This document shows positions 16,582 to 28,705 of a stretch of 64,000 nucleotides of DNA, piece by piece (the first letter of the stretch is position 1; each line of letters starts with the position of its first letter). This stretch comes from Polaribacter ponticola (GTDB taxonomy: Bacteria; Bacteroidota; Bacteroidia; Flavobacteriales; Flavobacteriaceae), in contig NZ_JAOSLC020000002.1 of assembly GCF_026191475.2 (NCBI RefSeq), forward strand, positions 434,001 to 498,000, read 5' to 3'. Below the pieces are notes generated by a model, which was not told the DNA's origin, ran no database searches, and saw only the letters and a list, made by a program, of their open reading frames with translations. The position numbers and the translations under genes are program-made.

Positions 16582-16902
16582 ATGAGTTTTTTTAACACCT
16601 TAAAGAAGAATCCTGTTTTTAAAATTCTTACAAATATTTTTGTAATTATTTTAATTCCGTTTTTAATTTGGATGTTCTTTTTTGATGAAAACTCTTATCT
16701 TGTTCACAATAAGTTTAATAAAGAAATAGAAGATTTAGAAAACACAATTTCTTTCTATGAAGAAAAAATTTCTAACGATAAAGAAACTATAAAAAAACTT
16801 GAAGATTCTTTAGAACTAGAGCGCTTTGCTAGAGAAAAATATTTAATGAAAAAGAAAAACGAAGACATTTATATTATTGAATTTGACACCATAAAAAAAT
16901 AA
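16582..16902 (+). CDS. divIC: Septum formation initiator family protein (FtsB/DivIC)
   Basis: The 106-residue protein has a short cytoplasmic tail, one transmembrane helix near residues 14-33, a coiled coil (about 45-80) and the FtsB/DivIC-type end R-F-A-R-E-K-Y-L-M. It would join the FtsL/FtsQ-type division complex at the septum. Its stop codon overlaps the mutA start as TAATG. Confidence 0.88.
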   Translation: MSFFNTLKKNPVFKILTNIFVIILIPFLIWMFFFDENSYLVHNKFNKEIEDLENTISFYEEKISNDKETIKKLEDSLELERFAREKYLMKKKNEDIYIIEFDTIKK

Positions 16903-18256
16903 TGAATACTTTTTTATTTGATGAATTTAAACCTTTATCTACCTCTGTTTGGAAACAAAAAATTCAGGTAGATTTAAAAGGTGCAGATTATAATGAAACA
17001 TTACTTTGGAAAACAGAAGAAGACATTGTTGTAAAACCTTTTTACACAAAAGAAGATAGAACTAATTCACTTTTAAAACTTCCTAAAGAAGGATTTAATA
17101 TCTGTCAATCAATTTTTATAGATGATGAAAAAATAGCCAACTCTTTAGCCATAGATTCTTTAAATAGAGGGGCAAACTCTATTCTGTTTAATGCTGATAA
17201 AAAATTTGATTATAAAAAAGTTCTAGATAAAATCGATTTAAAATTAATTACAATTTATTTTAATTTTACTTTTTTAGATGATGTTTTCCAAATAGAATTA
17301 TCAAGATTCTGTAACACTAAATTTACTTTTTCCAAACCGATATTATTGGTCATTTAGCAGAAAACGGTAATTGGTTTATCAGTCTAAAAGAAGATTATAG
17401 AAAATTAGAAAATATTGTTTCAGAAACTAATAATAGTATTTCCATTTCTGGTGATTTATATCAAAATGCTGGCGCAACTATTACGCAACAATTAGCATTT
17501 ACACTTGCGCATGCAAATGAGTATTTAAACCATTTTGGAAAAGAAGTAGCCTCAAAAATCAATTTTAAATTTGCTGCAAGCGGAAATTACTTTTTTGAAA
17601 TAGCAAAATTAAGAGCCTTTAGAGTTTTATGGGAAACGCTATTAGATGAATATGATGTAAATAATATAGAAACGAATATTTTTACTCAACCAAGTTTACG
17701 TAACAAAACATTATATGATTATAATGTAAATATGTTAAGAACTACTTCTGAGTGCATGAGTGCTATTTTGGGCGGTTCGAATACTGTTTCAAACATTTCT
17801 TATGACACTATGTATCATAAATCCAACGAATTTGGAGAACGTATTTCCAGAAATCAATTATTAATACTACAACAAGAAAGTTATCTTAAAGAATCGCAAA
17901 ATTATGCAGATGGTTCGTATTATATAGAATCTATTACCAATCAACTAGCTGAAAAGGCCTTAACTATTTTTAAACAAATTGAAGATGCTGGTGGTTTTTT
18001 ACATCAATTAAAATCTGGTGTAATTCAAAAAAAGATAGCTGAAAATGTTTTAAAAGAAGAAGAAAGTTTTAAAAACAAAAACATTGTTTTATTAGGTACA
18101 AATATGCAACCTAATAATGAAGATAAAATGAAACATGATTTAGAATTATTTCCTTTTGTAAAACAAAGAAATATAAAAACTATAATTATACCAATTAACA
18201 GAAAACGTCTTTCTGAATCTTTAGAAAAAGAAAGACTAGCCCAAGAAGATGTCTAG
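16902..18256 (+). pseudogene. mutA: Methylmalonyl-CoA mutase small (beta) subunit, one frameshift (probably intact)
   Basis: The N-terminal part (W-K-Q-K-I-Q-V-D-L-K-G) and the C-terminal part (R-T-T-S-E-C-M-S-A-I-L-G-G, then a TIM-barrel end) are both mutase. The frame breaks at 17357. Adding one T to the five-T run at 17327-17331 restores a single 451-residue product. The small subunit lacks cobalamin and pairs with the large subunit to interconvert methylmalonyl-CoA and succinyl-CoA. The large-subunit gene overlaps its end by 8 bases. Confidence 0.9.
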
Positions 18257-20312
18257 AAAATCATTTGAAAATATTAAGTTAAAGAACTCTAAGTTAAAAT
18301 CTAAACAAAACTTCAAACACGAAGATTTTATTGCTGGTATTGCACCAAATTTAAGAGGTCCATACTCAACAATGTACGTAAGAAGACCTTGGACTATAAG
18401 ACAATATGCAGGTTTTTCTACTGCGGAAGAAAGTAATGCATTTTATAGAAGAAATTTAGCTGCCGGTCAAAAAGGATTATCTGTTGCATTTGATTTAGCA
18501 ACACATAGAGGCTATGATTCCGATCACGAACGAGTACAAGGAGATGTAGGAAAAGCTGGAGTTGCCATAGATTCTGTAGAAGACATGAAGGTTTTGTTTG
18601 ATAAAATTCCTTTAGATAAAATGTCTGTTTCTATGACAATGAATGGGGCTGTTTTACCTATTCTTGCTTTTTATATTGTAGTTGCAGAAGAACAAGGTGT
18701 AGCACCAGAATTACTTTCGGGAACAATTCAAAATGATATTTTAAAGGAGTTTATGGTACGTAACACTTACATCTACCCTCCTTCTCCATCAATGAAAATT
18801 ATTGCTGATATTTTTAAATATACTAGTAATAATATGCCAAAATTTAACTCGATTTCTATTTCTGGTTATCATATGCAAGAAGCAGGTGCAACTGCAGAAA
18901 TAGAGTTGGCGTATACTTTAGCAGACGGATTAGAATACATAAAAAAAGGTATTGAAGCAGGAATGGATATAGATACTTTTGCTCCAAGGTTATCTTTCTT
19001 TTGGGCAATAGGAATGGATCATTTTACAGAAATTGCAAAAATGCGAGCAGCAAGAATGTTATGGGCAAAAATTGTAAAACAATTTAATCCTAAAAACCCT
19101 AAATCGCTAGCTTTAAGAACACATTGTCAAACAAGTGGTTGGTCTCTAACCGAACAAGACCCTTTTAATAATGTTGCCAGAACAACTATAGAAGCTATGG
19201 CGGCTGCATTTGGAGGTACACAAAGTTTACATACTAACGCATTAGATGAAGCTATTGCCTTACCAACCGATTTTTCCGCTAGAATTGCAAGAAATACACA
19301 AATCTATCTACAACAAGAAACTCATATTACAAAAACCGTAGATCCTTGGGCAGGAAGTTATTATGTAGAAAAATTAACTGAAGATATTGCCAACAAAGCT
19401 TGGGAATTAATGCAAGAAGTTGATGAATTGGGCGGAATGACAAAAGCTATTGAAAAAGGAATTCCGAAAATGCGTATTGAAGAAGCTGCTGCAACAAAAC
19501 AAGCAAAAATTGATAGCGGTAGAGATGTAATTGTTGGAGTAAATAAATATCAACTTAAAGAAGAAGATGCTCTTCATATTCTAGAAGTTGATAACGAAGC
19601 TGTTCGTAAATCGCAAATTGAAAGATTAAATTTATTAAAAGCCACTAGAAATACTGAGGAAGTTAATAAATGTTTAGTAAATTTAACAAATGCGGCTAAA
19701 TCTGGAAAAGAGAATTTATTAGATTTAGCTGTTAAAGCCGCTAAAAAAAGAGCTACTTTAGGTGAAATTTCAGACGCTTTAGAAACCGTTTTTGAAAGAC
19801 ATAAAGCTGTTACAAAAACCATATCTGGTGTGTATAGTAAAGAAATAAAAGACGATAAACTATTTAAAGAAGCTTCTGAATTAGCAGATAAATTTGCCAA
19901 TTTAGAAGGAAGACGCCCAAGAATTATGATAGCCAAATTAGGGCAAGATGGTCATGATCGTGGCGCAAAAGTTGTTGCTACTGGTTATGCCGATTTGGGA
20001 TTTGATGTAGATATTGGTCCTCTGTTTCAAACACCTATTGAAGCTACAAAACAAGCCGTAGAAAATGATGTTCATATTTTAGGAATCTCTTCTTTAGTTG
20101 CAGGTCATAAAACTTTAGTTCCTCAAGTAATTGCAGAACTAAAAAAACACGGACGAGAAGATATTATGGTAATTGTTGGCGGTGTAATACCGGCACAAGA
20201 TTATCAATTTTTATTTGATGCTGGTGCTGTTGGTGTTTTTGGTCCAGGAACAAAAATTGCACAAGCTGCAATAGATTTAATTACTATTTTAATTGATAGT
20301 GTTGTTGAGTAA
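18249..20312 (+). CDS. mutB: Methylmalonyl-CoA mutase large (alpha) subunit
   Basis: The 687-residue protein has the mutase TIM barrel ([18 protein letters not shown]) and a C-terminal B12 domain. The cobalamin motif D-x-H-x-x-G lies at residues 567-572, with His569 as axial ligand, followed by S-S-L-V-A-G-H and G-G-V-I-P. It works with MutA in propionyl-CoA and branched-chain amino acid metabolism. Propionyl-CoA handling may also feed odd-chain lipids, but no direct link to the lipid locus is shown. Confidence 0.96.
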   Translation: MSRKSFENIKLKNSKLKSKQNFKHEDFIAGIAPNLRGPYSTMYVRRPWTIRQYAGFSTAEESNAFYRRNLAAGQKGLSVAFDLATHRGYDSDHERVQGDVGKAGVAIDSVEDMKVLFDKIPLDKMSVSMTMNGAVLPILAFYIVVAEEQGVAPELLSGTIQNDILKEFMVRNTYIYPPSPSMKIIADIFKYTSNNMPKFNSISISGYHMQEAGATAEIELAYTLADGLEYIKKGIEAGMDIDTFAPRLSFFWAIGMDHFTEIAKMRAARMLWAKIVKQFNPKNPKSLALRTHCQTSGWSLTEQDPFNNVARTTIEAMAAAFGGTQSLHTNALDEAIALPTDFSARIARNTQIYLQQETHITKTVDPWAGSYYVEKLTEDIANKAWELMQEVDELGGMTKAIEKGIPKMRIEEAAATKQAKIDSGRDVIVGVNKYQLKEEDALHILEVDNEAVRKSQIERLNLLKATRNTEEVNKCLVNLTNAAKSGKENLLDLAVKAAKKRATLGEISDALETVFERHKAVTKTISGVYSKEIKDDKLFKEASELADKFANLEGRRPRIMIAKLGQDGHDRGAKVVATGYADLGFDVDIGPLFQTPIEATKQAVENDVHILGISSLVAGHKTLVPQVIAELKKHGREDIMVIVGGVIPAQDYQFLFDAGAVGVFGPGTKIAQAAIDLITILIDSVVE

Positions 20313-20503
20313 ATTAGTATGTTTATAAACTTAATTTCTATTAGTTTTCGATAAAGTTTAGATCGAAATATATTAAGACTTACATTTTTGTAATTTAATG
20401 AAATTAATACCTATTAATTTTTCTTATTTTTTTCAACTTATTTTTAACACTTCTACCCTTTAAAAAACAGTAAAATCCAAACCATTATTTCTGTATTTAT
20501 CCG

Positions 20504-20511
20504 TAAATTTG
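20504..20511 (+). promoter_or_regulatory. -7 promoter element TAAATTTG before ccsA
   Basis: TAAATTTG fits the TAnnTTTG consensus and lies 27 bases before the ATG at 20539. The rest of the 226-base gap after mutB is A/T-rich and holds no gene I can support. Confidence 0.5.
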
Positions 20512-20538
20512 CAACACTTTTAAAGCAATAATTTCAGG

Positions 20539-23500
20539 ATGAAAAACATATTTAATTTCCTCTACTCTACACGTTTAATGGCTGTCTTATTTATCCTTTT
20601 TGCAACGGCAATGGGAGTAGCCACTTTTATAGAAAATGATTTTGGGACTCAAACATCTAAAGCACTAGTATACAACACTTGGTGGTTTGAAACTATTATG
20701 GTGTTTTTTGTAATCAATTTTTTTGGTAATATTTTTAGATATCGATTACATAAAAAAGAAAAATGGCCAGTTTTAATGTTTCATTTAGCCTTTTTATTTA
20801 TTATTATTGGTGCTGGTGTTACAAGATATGTTGGTTATGAAGGATTAATGTTAATTAATGAAGGAGAAACTACAAATCAATTTTTATCGGAAACAACTTA
20901 TGTTAATGTTATCGTTGATAATAGTAAAGAACAAAAGAAAATACATCAACCTATTCTACTGTCTGCTTGGGGCAATAACACATGGTCTTTTACTGATAAT
21001 TTTAGAGAAAAAGAATACAATGTAGATTTAGTAGAATACATACCTTGGGCAGAAAAAAATTAGTTGAAGACGAAAACGGTGTTGAACATTTATTCTTAGT
21101 TGAATCTTCTAGCGGTAGTAGGCACGAACATTATATTAAAGCTGGTACTGTACAAAACATTCACAATATTTTAGTAGGTTATGAAACTAAAGACAAAACT
21201 GCTTCCATTAATATTTATAAAAGAAATGATTCTCTAAAAATAGTATCAAAATCTGATGGGAATTTTCAAGTAATGGCAACTCAAGAAAAAGGAAATCTAC
21301 AAAAAGATAGTATTCAGAATTTTAAACTACGTTCTTTATACAATGTAGCAGGTTTACCTTTTGTAGTGCCACAATACCCTAGTAAAGGAGCTATGAAAAC
21401 TATTAGTGGAGATAAGGATGATAAAAAATTAGATGTTATCGTTTTAGATGTTACTAGTAACAATGAAACAAAAAGAGTAGAACTTTCGGGAGGAATTTAC
21501 AATAATGATAATTTTAAAGAATTTAAAGTTGATAATTTAAACTTTAGAATGTGGTATGGTGCTAAAATATTAGAAACTCCATTTAGTGTTAAGCTTAACG
21601 ATTTTCAATTAGAAAAATATCCGGGATCAGAAAGTGCTGCTTCATACGCTAGTGAAGTAACGGTTATAGATGGTAAAGAAAAATTTGATTTTAGAATTTT
21701 TATGAACAATATATTAGATCATAACGGATTTAAACTATTTCAATCTAGTTATGATTTATCAGGCGAAAAAGAACAAACTCGATTGTCTGTAAATCATGAT
21801 TTTTGGGGAACTTTTATAACCTATTTAGGGTATTCATTATTATATACTGGTTTAATTTGTATTCTATTTGCCAAAAATACTCGTTTTGATTATTTAAAAA
21901 ATTCATTAAAGAAAATTAGAAAAAAGAAGCTAACCATGTCTGTTTTGTTATCAATTTTCTTATCATCATTTACTTATAGTCAGCATGCAAATGCTCATGA
22001 TGTTAATAGAGTCTCTGATCAAAAAATAGACTCTATTTTAAAAACTAATTTAGTTTCTTTAGAGCATGCAGAAGACTTTAATAAATTGGTAATACAAGAT
22101 GCTGGCGGGCGTATGAAACCTGCTCACACTTTTGCTTCTGAGTTGGTTAGAAAAGTAAGTCAGACAGAGACATTACATGGCATGCAACCAAGCCAGGTTT
22201 TATTATCTATAATTGAAAACTCTAGGCTTTGGTATGAAGTACCTGCAATTTATTTAGAAGAGAAAAATTTAAAAATAAGAGAACAATTAGGATTATCAAA
22301 AACAGCAAAATATGCACGCTTATCAGATTTCTTTTCAAATAGAGGAGAATATAAGATTAGAGAATTAGTGGCTGAAGCTCAAAAGAAAAATGTAAAAAGT
22401 TACTTTGAAAAAGATTTAATTAAAATTGATAGACGTTTAGGTTTATTATACAATGCTATTGGTGGCGGAATTTTAAAAATATACCCAATACCAAATGACG
22501 AAAATAATAAATGGGTTTCTCAACCAGAAACCTCAACTACTAAAGGTTTTATAGCTTCGGATACCGTTTTTGTGCAAAAATCTTTACCGTTATATGTTCA
22601 GTTATTACAAACAGCTAAAAAAACGGGTGATTATTCTAAGGCAAATCAAATTTTAGATGGCATTAAAAAATACCAAAAAAATATGGTGCAGAAGTTTATC
22701 CTTCTGATAAAAAAATTGATTTAGAAATTGCATATAACAAATACAATGTATTTAGTAAATTAGTTAAATATTACGGATTAGCAAGTTTACTTTTAATTGG
22801 TTTTGTCATTGCTCAAATATTTAGTTCTAAAAAATGGATTAATTATGTTGTTAAAACATTAATTGTAGTTACTATATGCCTGTTTATCTTACACACTTTA
22901 GGATTAATAAGCAGATGGTATATAAGCGGAAATGCTCCTTGGAGTAATGCTTATGAATCTATTATTTATGTTGGTTGGGCAACGATGTTATTTGGCTTTT
23001 TCTTAGGTAGAAAATCTGCTTTAACAATAGCTGCTACTACTTTTGTTACTTCAATAATTTTATTTACTGCTAGTTTAAATTGGCTAGATCCAGAAATTGC
23101 AAACTTACAACCTGTTTTAAACTCTTGGTGGCTATTAGTTCACGTTTCTATTATTGTTGCTAGTTATGGACCTTTAACTTTGGGTATGATCTTAGGAATT
23201 TTCTCTCTTTTCTTAATTCTTTTTACCAATGAACAGAATAAAAAGAAAATGGAAATTAATATTAAAGAGATTACTATTATAAATGAAATGGCTGTTACTG
23301 TTGGTTTAATAATGTTAACTATAGGAAACTTTTTAGGAGGTATGTGGGCTAATGAAAGCTGGGGGCGCTATTGGGGTTGGGACCCTAAAGAAACTTGGGC
23401 ATTAATTTCTATTATGATTTATGCTTTTGTTCTTCATATGCGATTAATACCGGGTTTAAGAGGGAGATATACATTTAATTTATGGACAGTAATTTCTTAT

Positions 23501-23671
23501 TTCTCAATAATGATGACTTATTTTGGAGTCAACTTTTATTTATCCGGGTTGCATTCTTATGCAAGTGGAGATCAAGTTATAACACCAAATTCAGTTTTTT
23601 ATTCAATAGGATTTATAGCTATTTTAGGGACCATTTCTTGGTTTAAGTATAAAAAATATTACAAGAAGTAA
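20539..23671 (+). pseudogene. ccsA: ResB/CcsA fusion, cytochrome c biogenesis protein, two frameshifts (probably intact)
   Basis: The N-terminal half is ResB-like: membrane segments at about residues 10-30 and 50-70, a large periplasmic loop, then another membrane helix. The C-terminal half is CcsA, with several membrane helices and the heme-handling motif W-G-W-D-P-K-E-T-W-A near 23390. The frame is broken at 21060 and at 22724. Adding one A to each of the seven-A runs at 21053-21059 and 22675-22681 restores one protein of about 1044 residues, the normal size of the Bacteroidota fusion. It delivers and attaches heme to periplasmic c-type cytochromes (system II). Confidence 0.9.
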
Positions 23672-23697
23672 ATCATTTAATTTTTAAGATAAAAATG

Positions 23698-23705
23698 TAT
23701 TTTTG
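23698..23705 (+). promoter_or_regulatory. -7 promoter element TATTTTTG
   Basis: TATTTTTG matches TAnnTTTG and lies 28 bases before the ATG at 23734, so the following gene probably has its own promoter. Confidence 0.5.
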
Positions 23706-23733
23706 CTCTTCAATAAATAACAAATAAAACACA

Positions 23734-24249
23734 ATGTTTAATAAAAATATAAAATTAGTATTAGCAGGTTTAATTACTGTTTGGTCTATTTATCAATTCG
23801 TACAAGGAAATATAATGAATGGTCTTTCTATCTTATTATTAGCTGGAATCTTCATTTTACTTTATTTTAAAAATGAATTTATCTTATTAGCTTTTTTACA
23901 ATTACGTAAACAAAATTTTCCGGGAGCTCAAAAATATTTAAGCTACATTAAAAACCCTGAAAGTGCATTAATTACAAAACAACAAGGTTATTATAATTAC
24001 TTACACGGTATTATGTTAAGCCAAACTAATATAACACAAGCTGAAAAGTTTTTACGTAAAGCAGTTAAATTAGGCTTGTCTATGGATCATGATTTAGCCA
24101 TGGCTAAATTACAATTAGCAGGAATAGCTATGACAAAAAGACGTAAACGTGAAGCTACTAACTTAATGGCAGAAGCTAAGAAGTTAGATAAACAAGGTAT
24201 GCTTAAAGAGCAAATGCAAATGATGAAACAACAGATGAAAAAAATCTAA
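23734..24249 (+). CDS. Membrane protein with two N-terminal helices and a TPR-like region
   Basis: The 171-residue protein has two hydrophobic helices (about 7-24 and 29-48), then a TPR-like stretch of paired helices (Q-A-E-K-F-L-R-K-A-V-K-L-G) and a Met/Gln/Lys-rich tail. I do not recognise a functional family. Such proteins are common in flavobacteria and could act as membrane scaffolds. A bidirectional terminator follows. Confidence 0.7.
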   Translation: MFNKNIKLVLAGLITVWSIYQFVQGNIMNGLSILLLAGIFILLYFKNEFILLAFLQLRKQNFPGAQKYLSYIKNPESALITKQQGYYNYLHGIMLSQTNITQAEKFLRKAVKLGLSMDHDLAMAKLQLAGIAMTKRRKREATNLMAEAKKLDKQGMLKEQMQMMKQQMKKI

Positions 24250-24260
24250 TTTTTATTCAT

Positions 24261-24310
24261 TTATATTCATAAAAAAACCTGCTAAAAAGCAGGTTTTTTT
24301 ATGAATATAA
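24261..24310. terminator. Bidirectional terminator between convergent genes
   Basis: A near-perfect inverted repeat has CCTGC...GCAGG at its core, A/T runs on both sides and outer arms TTATATTCAT / ATGAATATAA. It ends transcripts from both the plus-strand gene (24249) and the minus-strand gene (24332). Confidence 0.9.
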
Positions 24311-24331
24311 ACTAGTTTCTTTATTAAAAAT

Positions 24332-25933
24332 TTACTTTAATTTGGATAAAGATAAATCTTTATTATACTGAACAATAAACAAACCTTGGTTTTCTCTATT
24401 GTTATTTCTGTAATCGAACTTAGTTTCAACTCTAATTGAAGCTCCCTGTTTAAAAGTTGTGTTTAAATCATTACCTGATGCTAATCTTACTAAAATATCA
24501 TAAGTGATATCAAAACCCTTCGTAGCATAAAAAGAAGGCAAAGCATTGTTCTTTTTTAAATATTGCTTAGTAAAAGTTCTTGAACTTAGAGATTCTTCAT
24601 CAACAAATTCATCGCTTACATAAGTAAATCCAATTTTAGCTAATTTTCTATTATCAATTTTGCTATACACTTTACCTTTATCATAAGTAAAAACTTTAAC
24701 TGTAGTTTCTTCTGGTAAACTTATTAAACTATTGATAGCATTTCCTACAATAATGTTATTATCAGTAGCAATCACAACCCAGTTTTTAGTATTAGGTTTT
24801 ATAATATCTAAAAATTTAGACTTAGCTATATAACCATCTTTTGGAGTTAAAATATTTACAGTATTTGCCATTGTACCAAACTCTAATGAAGATTTAAGCA
24901 TATTACTAGTTCTTAATGATTGAGATTTACCATCACTTACAATTATAATATTTCCTTCATCGAAATTTGCTTTTAAATACCTTTCTAATTCTTCTCTAAA
25001 AACACTTTTTTCTGGTGATGTTTTTATAATATTAGAAGAATGAAAATTTGATTGATTATTAGAATAAACAGGAAAAACTACAGGAATATTCACATTAGCC
25101 GCAACCTTTTGAATCTCTTCTGAATACAAAGGGCCAATAACAACATTATTACTATTTAAACCTTTCTCCGAAATAATGCTATTTAAATTATTACCTCTTC
25201 TACTTCCTGTATCAAATACATTTAACTCTACGTCTAAACCTCTTCTTCTTAAAGAGTCTATCGCTATTTCTGCTCCCAAATAAAAATCTGTGGCAATGTT
25301 AACAAGCGTAGCATTTTTAGTGAAAATAGTTTTCGTAGTAAGTGTATCTATGTTATACTTACTAGTTCTAAAAGGCAATAACAATGCAACTTTTAAAGAA
25401 TTTCCGTTTAAAATATAATCGTCATAAAAGACTTCATCTGCAACAACTTCAACTTGTTTTTCTCTTATCTTTAAAATTTGTCCAACTTTTAATCCTTTAG
25501 ACAACTCCGGATTTAACAATAATAATTCTCCTCTTGTTAAGTTAAATTTCTTTTTAAAACTATAAAAAGTATCACCTTTTTTTACTTCGTAGACTTCAAA
25601 TTTTTCTTTTAATTCTTCTAGAAGCTTTGTTTTTTCATCTACAATAGTATTATTAGAAATTGTATCGCTTTCAATTTCTGAGCTCTTTTTTAATTTATTC
25701 TTAAAATTATTTAACTTTCTTTCAGGAACAACTAAAAATGAATTTTTCTTTGGTTCTGACGTAACATCAGGATTTAAACGGAGTAAATCTTGAGTTTTCA
25801 TGTCCAATTTTTGGGCAATTTTACTCATCGTTTCCCCTTTTTTAACCTTGTACTGTATATATCTTCTTTGTTGTCCACAAGAAACTGTGAATGTTAAAAT
25901 ACACAGGAAAATAAAAAATTTTAAATGCTTCAT
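24332..25933 (-). CDS. Lipoprotein with two LysM domains and a periplasmic-binding-protein-like domain
   Basis: ATG at 25933 is preferred, giving 533 residues, because it starts a lipoprotein signal peptide ending in T-V-S-C-G and lies 5 bases after the guaA stop. An upstream ATG would overlap guaA. Two LysM modules (Y-K-V-K-K-G-E-T-M and Y-E-V-K-K-G-D-T-F) should bind peptidoglycan. From about residue 175 the protein resembles type I ABC substrate-binding proteins, as in LppC/LpoA-like cell-wall factors. A peptidoglycan-linked regulatory or sensor role is plausible; the ligand is unknown. Confidence 0.8.
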   Translation of the reverse strand: MKHLKFFIFLCILTFTVSCGQQRRYIQYKVKKGETMSKIAQKLDMKTQDLLRLNPDVTSEPKKNSFLVVPERKLNNFKNKLKKSSEIESDTISNNTIVDEKTKLLEELKEKFEVYEVKKGDTFYSFKKKFNLTRGELLLLNPELSKGLKVGQILKIREKQVEVVADEVFYDDYILNGNSLKVALLLPFRTSKYNIDTLTTKTIFTKNATLVNIATDFYLGAEIAIDSLRRRGLDVELNVFDTGSRRGNNLNSIISEKGLNSNNVVIGPLYSEEIQKVAANVNIPVVFPVYSNNQSNFHSSNIIKTSPEKSVFREELERYLKANFDEGNIIIVSDGKSQSLRTSNMLKSSLEFGTMANTVNILTPKDGYIAKSKFLDIIKPNTKNWVVIATDNNIIVGNAINSLISLPEETTVKVFTYDKGKVYSKIDNRKLAKIGFTYVSDEFVDEESLSSRTFTKQYLKKNNALPSFYATKGFDITYDILVRLASGNDLNTTFKQGASIRVETKFDYRNNNRENQGLFIVQYNKDLSLSKLK

Positions 25934-25938
25934 ATGTT

Positions 25939-27474
25939 CTACTCCCATTCTATAGTTGCAGGCGGCTTAGAGCTTATATCATAAACAACTCTATTTACAC
26001 CTTTTACCTGATTTATAATTTTATTAGATGTTTTCTGCAAAAATTTATAAGGTAAATCTACCCAATCTGCAGTCATACCATCTGTACTTTCAACAGCTCT
26101 TAAAGCTACTACTTTCTCATAGGTTCTTTCATCTCCCATTACACCAACAGAATTTACTGGTAATAACATTGCTCCAGCTTGCCAAACTTTGTCATACAAT
26201 CCGTCTTCTCTTAAACCGTTAATAAAAATGGCATCAACTTCTTGTAAAATACGTACTTTATCTGCTGTTATGTCTCCTAAAATTCTAATTCCTAATCCAG
26301 GACCAGGAAAAGGATGTCTTCCAAGTAATTCTTTATCAATTCCCATAGAAGCTCCAACTCTTCTTACTTCGTCTTTAAAAATCATCCTTAAAGGTTCAAC
26401 AATTTTTAATTTCATATAATCTGGCAATCCACCAACATTATGATGACTTTTTATAGTTGCAGAAGGTCCTCCATTTACAGAAACAGACTCAATAACATCT
26501 GGATATATAGTACCTTGAGCTAACCATTTAACATCTTGAATTTTATGGGCTTCATCATCAAATACATCAATAAATGTACCTCCAATTGCCTTTCTTTTTC
26601 CTTCAGGATCTACGATTCCTTCTAATTTATTTAAAAAACGTTCAGATGCATCTACACCTTTAACGTTTAATCCCATTCCTTCGTATTGCTTTAATACACT
26701 TTCGAACTCATTTTTACGTAATAATCCGTTATTAACAAAAATACAGTATAGATTTTTACCAATTGCTTTATGTAATAAAACGGCTGCTACTGTAGAATCT
26801 ACTCCTCCAGAAAGGCCTAAAACTACCTTGTCATTTCCAACTTTTTCTTTAATAGCTTCAACTGTACTATCTACAAAAGAATCTGGTGTCCAAGTTTGTG
26901 CTACTTGAGCAATATTTACTAAAAAATTTTCTAATAATTGTTTTCCATCTGTAGAATGATATACCTCTGGATGAAATTGAATAGCATATGTTTCTTCTCC
27001 TTCAATTTTATAGGCAGCATTTTCTACATCTTTGGTACTTGCTAAAAGAACTCCGTTTGTAGGCAGCTCTTTTATGGTGTCTGAATGACTCATCCAAACT
27101 TGACTACCTTCAGAAATATTTTCAAAGAAAATTTCATCACTCTTTATAAAAGACAAATTTGCTCTACCATATTCTCTTGTATTTGATGGCGCTACTTTAC
27201 CTCCAGAAAAATGAGCTAAATATTGTGCTCCATAACAAACAGATAATAAAGGTTTTTTACCTCTAATTTCTGATAAATCTGGATGTAAAACATTTTCTCC
27301 TCTAACAGAATTTGGGCTTCCAGAAAGGATAACCGCTTTAAAACTTTCTAATTCTTTAGGAGGATTGTTATACGGATGAATTTCACAGTATATGTTTAAT
27401 TCTCTTACTCTTCTCGCAATTAATTGAGTGTATTGCGATCCAAAATCTAAAATAAGTACGTGGTGTTGTTGCAT
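25939..27474 (-). CDS. guaA: GMP synthase (glutamine-hydrolysing)
   Basis: The 511-residue enzyme has an N-terminal glutamine amidotransferase domain (nucleophile in S-V-C-Y-G-A-Q, H-P-E-V-Y-H near 168). An ATP-pyrophosphatase domain with the P-loop [10 protein letters not shown] follows, and the protein ends in K-P-P-A-T-I-E-W-E. It converts XMP to GMP. ATG at 27474 is chosen over a TTG six bases earlier. A TATTTTTG-like box lies only a few bases upstream, so the transcript may be nearly leaderless. Confidence 0.97.
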   Translation of the reverse strand: MQQHHVLILDFGSQYTQLIARRVRELNIYCEIHPYNNPPKELESFKAVILSGSPNSVRGENVLHPDLSEIRGKKPLLSVCYGAQYLAHFSGGKVAPSNTREYGRANLSFIKSDEIFFENISEGSQVWMSHSDTIKELPTNGVLLASTKDVENAAYKIEGEETYAIQFHPEVYHSTDGKQLLENFLVNIAQVAQTWTPDSFVDSTVEAIKEKVGNDKVVLGLSGGVDSTVAAVLLHKAIGKNLYCIFVNNGLLRKNEFESVLKQYEGMGLNVKGVDASERFLNKLEGIVDPEGKRKAIGGTFIDVFDDEAHKIQDVKWLAQGTIYPDVIESVSVNGGPSATIKSHHNVGGLPDYMKLKIVEPLRMIFKDEVRRVGASMGIDKELLGRHPFPGPGLGIRILGDITADKVRILQEVDAIFINGLREDGLYDKVWQAGAMLLPVNSVGVMGDERTYEKVVALRAVESTDGMTADWVDLPYKFLQKTSNKIINQVKGVNRVVYDISSKPPATIEWE

Positions 27475-27593
27475 GCGCAAAAATACTATTTCAGATTAAA
27501 TTTTAAATAATGAATTTAATATTTTTTAAGATAAATTAGAATTAGTTGGTTAATTAGAGAATTCGTAATTAAACTACTATAAAATTATTAATT

Positions 27594-28658
27594 TTAAAAT
27601 TGATAAACAATAGCATTTATATTCATACCTGCCCCAACAGAAGCTAAAAGAACTACATCTCCTTTATTAACTTTCTGATTTTCAATTTTACCTTTTAAAA
27701 CCAAATCTAGTAAAGTAGGCACAGTGGCTACAGAACTGTTTCCTAACTTATGTATACTCATGGGCATTACACCTTCTGGAACTTTCTTCTTAAATAACCT
27801 ATAAAATCTTTTTACAATTGCTTCATCCATTTTTTCATTTGCTTGATGGATAAATATTTTCTTTACATCATCTATACCAAATTCGCTTTTATCTAGAGCA
27901 GATTTCATTGCTACAGGAACATTTGTTATTGCAAATTCGTAGATTTTACGCCCATACATTTTAATATAACGTATATCTTGATCTTCTTCTAAATTAAAAG
28001 AAGAACCATAATGTAAAAAATAAGCTTCTTCTTTTGCAAAGGTTTGACTAGCATGACTTAAAATACCCGAATTTTGATCAATCGTTTCTTCTACAATACA
28101 AGCTCCAGCTCCATCACTATAAATCATAGAATCTCTATCGTGTTTGTCTACAACTCTAGAAAGAGTTTCTGCACCAATTACTAATATTTTTTTTGCAATT
28201 CCTGCTTTAATAAAAGCTTGTGCTTGAATAACACCTTCAATCCAACCAGGACAACCAAATAAAATATCATAAGCAACACAATTTGGGTTTGCAATTTCTA
28301 ATCGGTATTTTACACGAGTTGCTAAACTTGGCAAAGTATCTCCTTGAATAGTTCCAGATTTAACATCTCCAAAATTATGTGCAAGAATTATGTAGTCTAA
28401 TTCTTCTGGATTGATATTTGCATCTTCAATTGCTTTTTGTGATGCAAAAAAAGCTAAGTCAGAAGTAGTATATGCTGCTTTTGCATAACGTCTCTCCTCA
28501 ATACCAGTAATTGCTTTAAATTTTTCGACTATTACATTATTTTCAGAAGCGAATGCAGTACCATCTGCATTAAGAAAATTATCATTTAAAAAATCTATAT
28601 TTTCTTTTCTTAAACTTGGAATATAAGTTCCGGTTCCTGTAATTTTTGAAGATATCAT
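27594..28658 (-). CDS. 3-oxoacyl-ACP synthase III family protein (KAS III-like)
   Basis: The 354-residue thiolase-fold protein has a catalytic Cys136 in F-G-C-P-G-W, a His in F-I-H-Q-A-N and an Asn in L-G-N-S-S-V-A-T, the complete KAS III triad. It lies alone, without fab genes, and is somewhat divergent from housekeeping FabH (longer, with an N-terminal extension). It may start a specialised acyl chain rather than general fatty acid synthesis. A 22-bp perfect palindrome lies upstream at 28706-28727 and may be its operator. Confidence 0.88.
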   Translation of the reverse strand: MISSKITGTGTYIPSLRKENIDFLNDNFLNADGTAFASENNVIVEKFKAITGIEERRYAKAAYTTSDLAFFASQKAIEDANINPEELDYIILAHNFGDVKSGTIQGDTLPSLATRVKYRLEIANPNCVAYDILFGCPGWIEGVIQAQAFIKAGIAKKILVIGAETLSRVVDKHDRDSMIYSDGAGACIVEETIDQNSGILSHASQTFAKEEAYFLHYGSSFNLEEDQDIRYIKMYGRKIYEFAITNVPVAMKSALDKSEFGIDDVKKIFIHQANEKMDEAIVKRFYRLFKKKVPEGVMPMSIHKLGNSSVATVPTLLDLVLKGKIENQKVNKGDVVLLASVGAGMNINAIVYQF

Positions 28659-28705
28659 ATAATAAAAATTTACCCGAGCAATTTATTAAAAGTTTGCTTT
28701 ATAAA

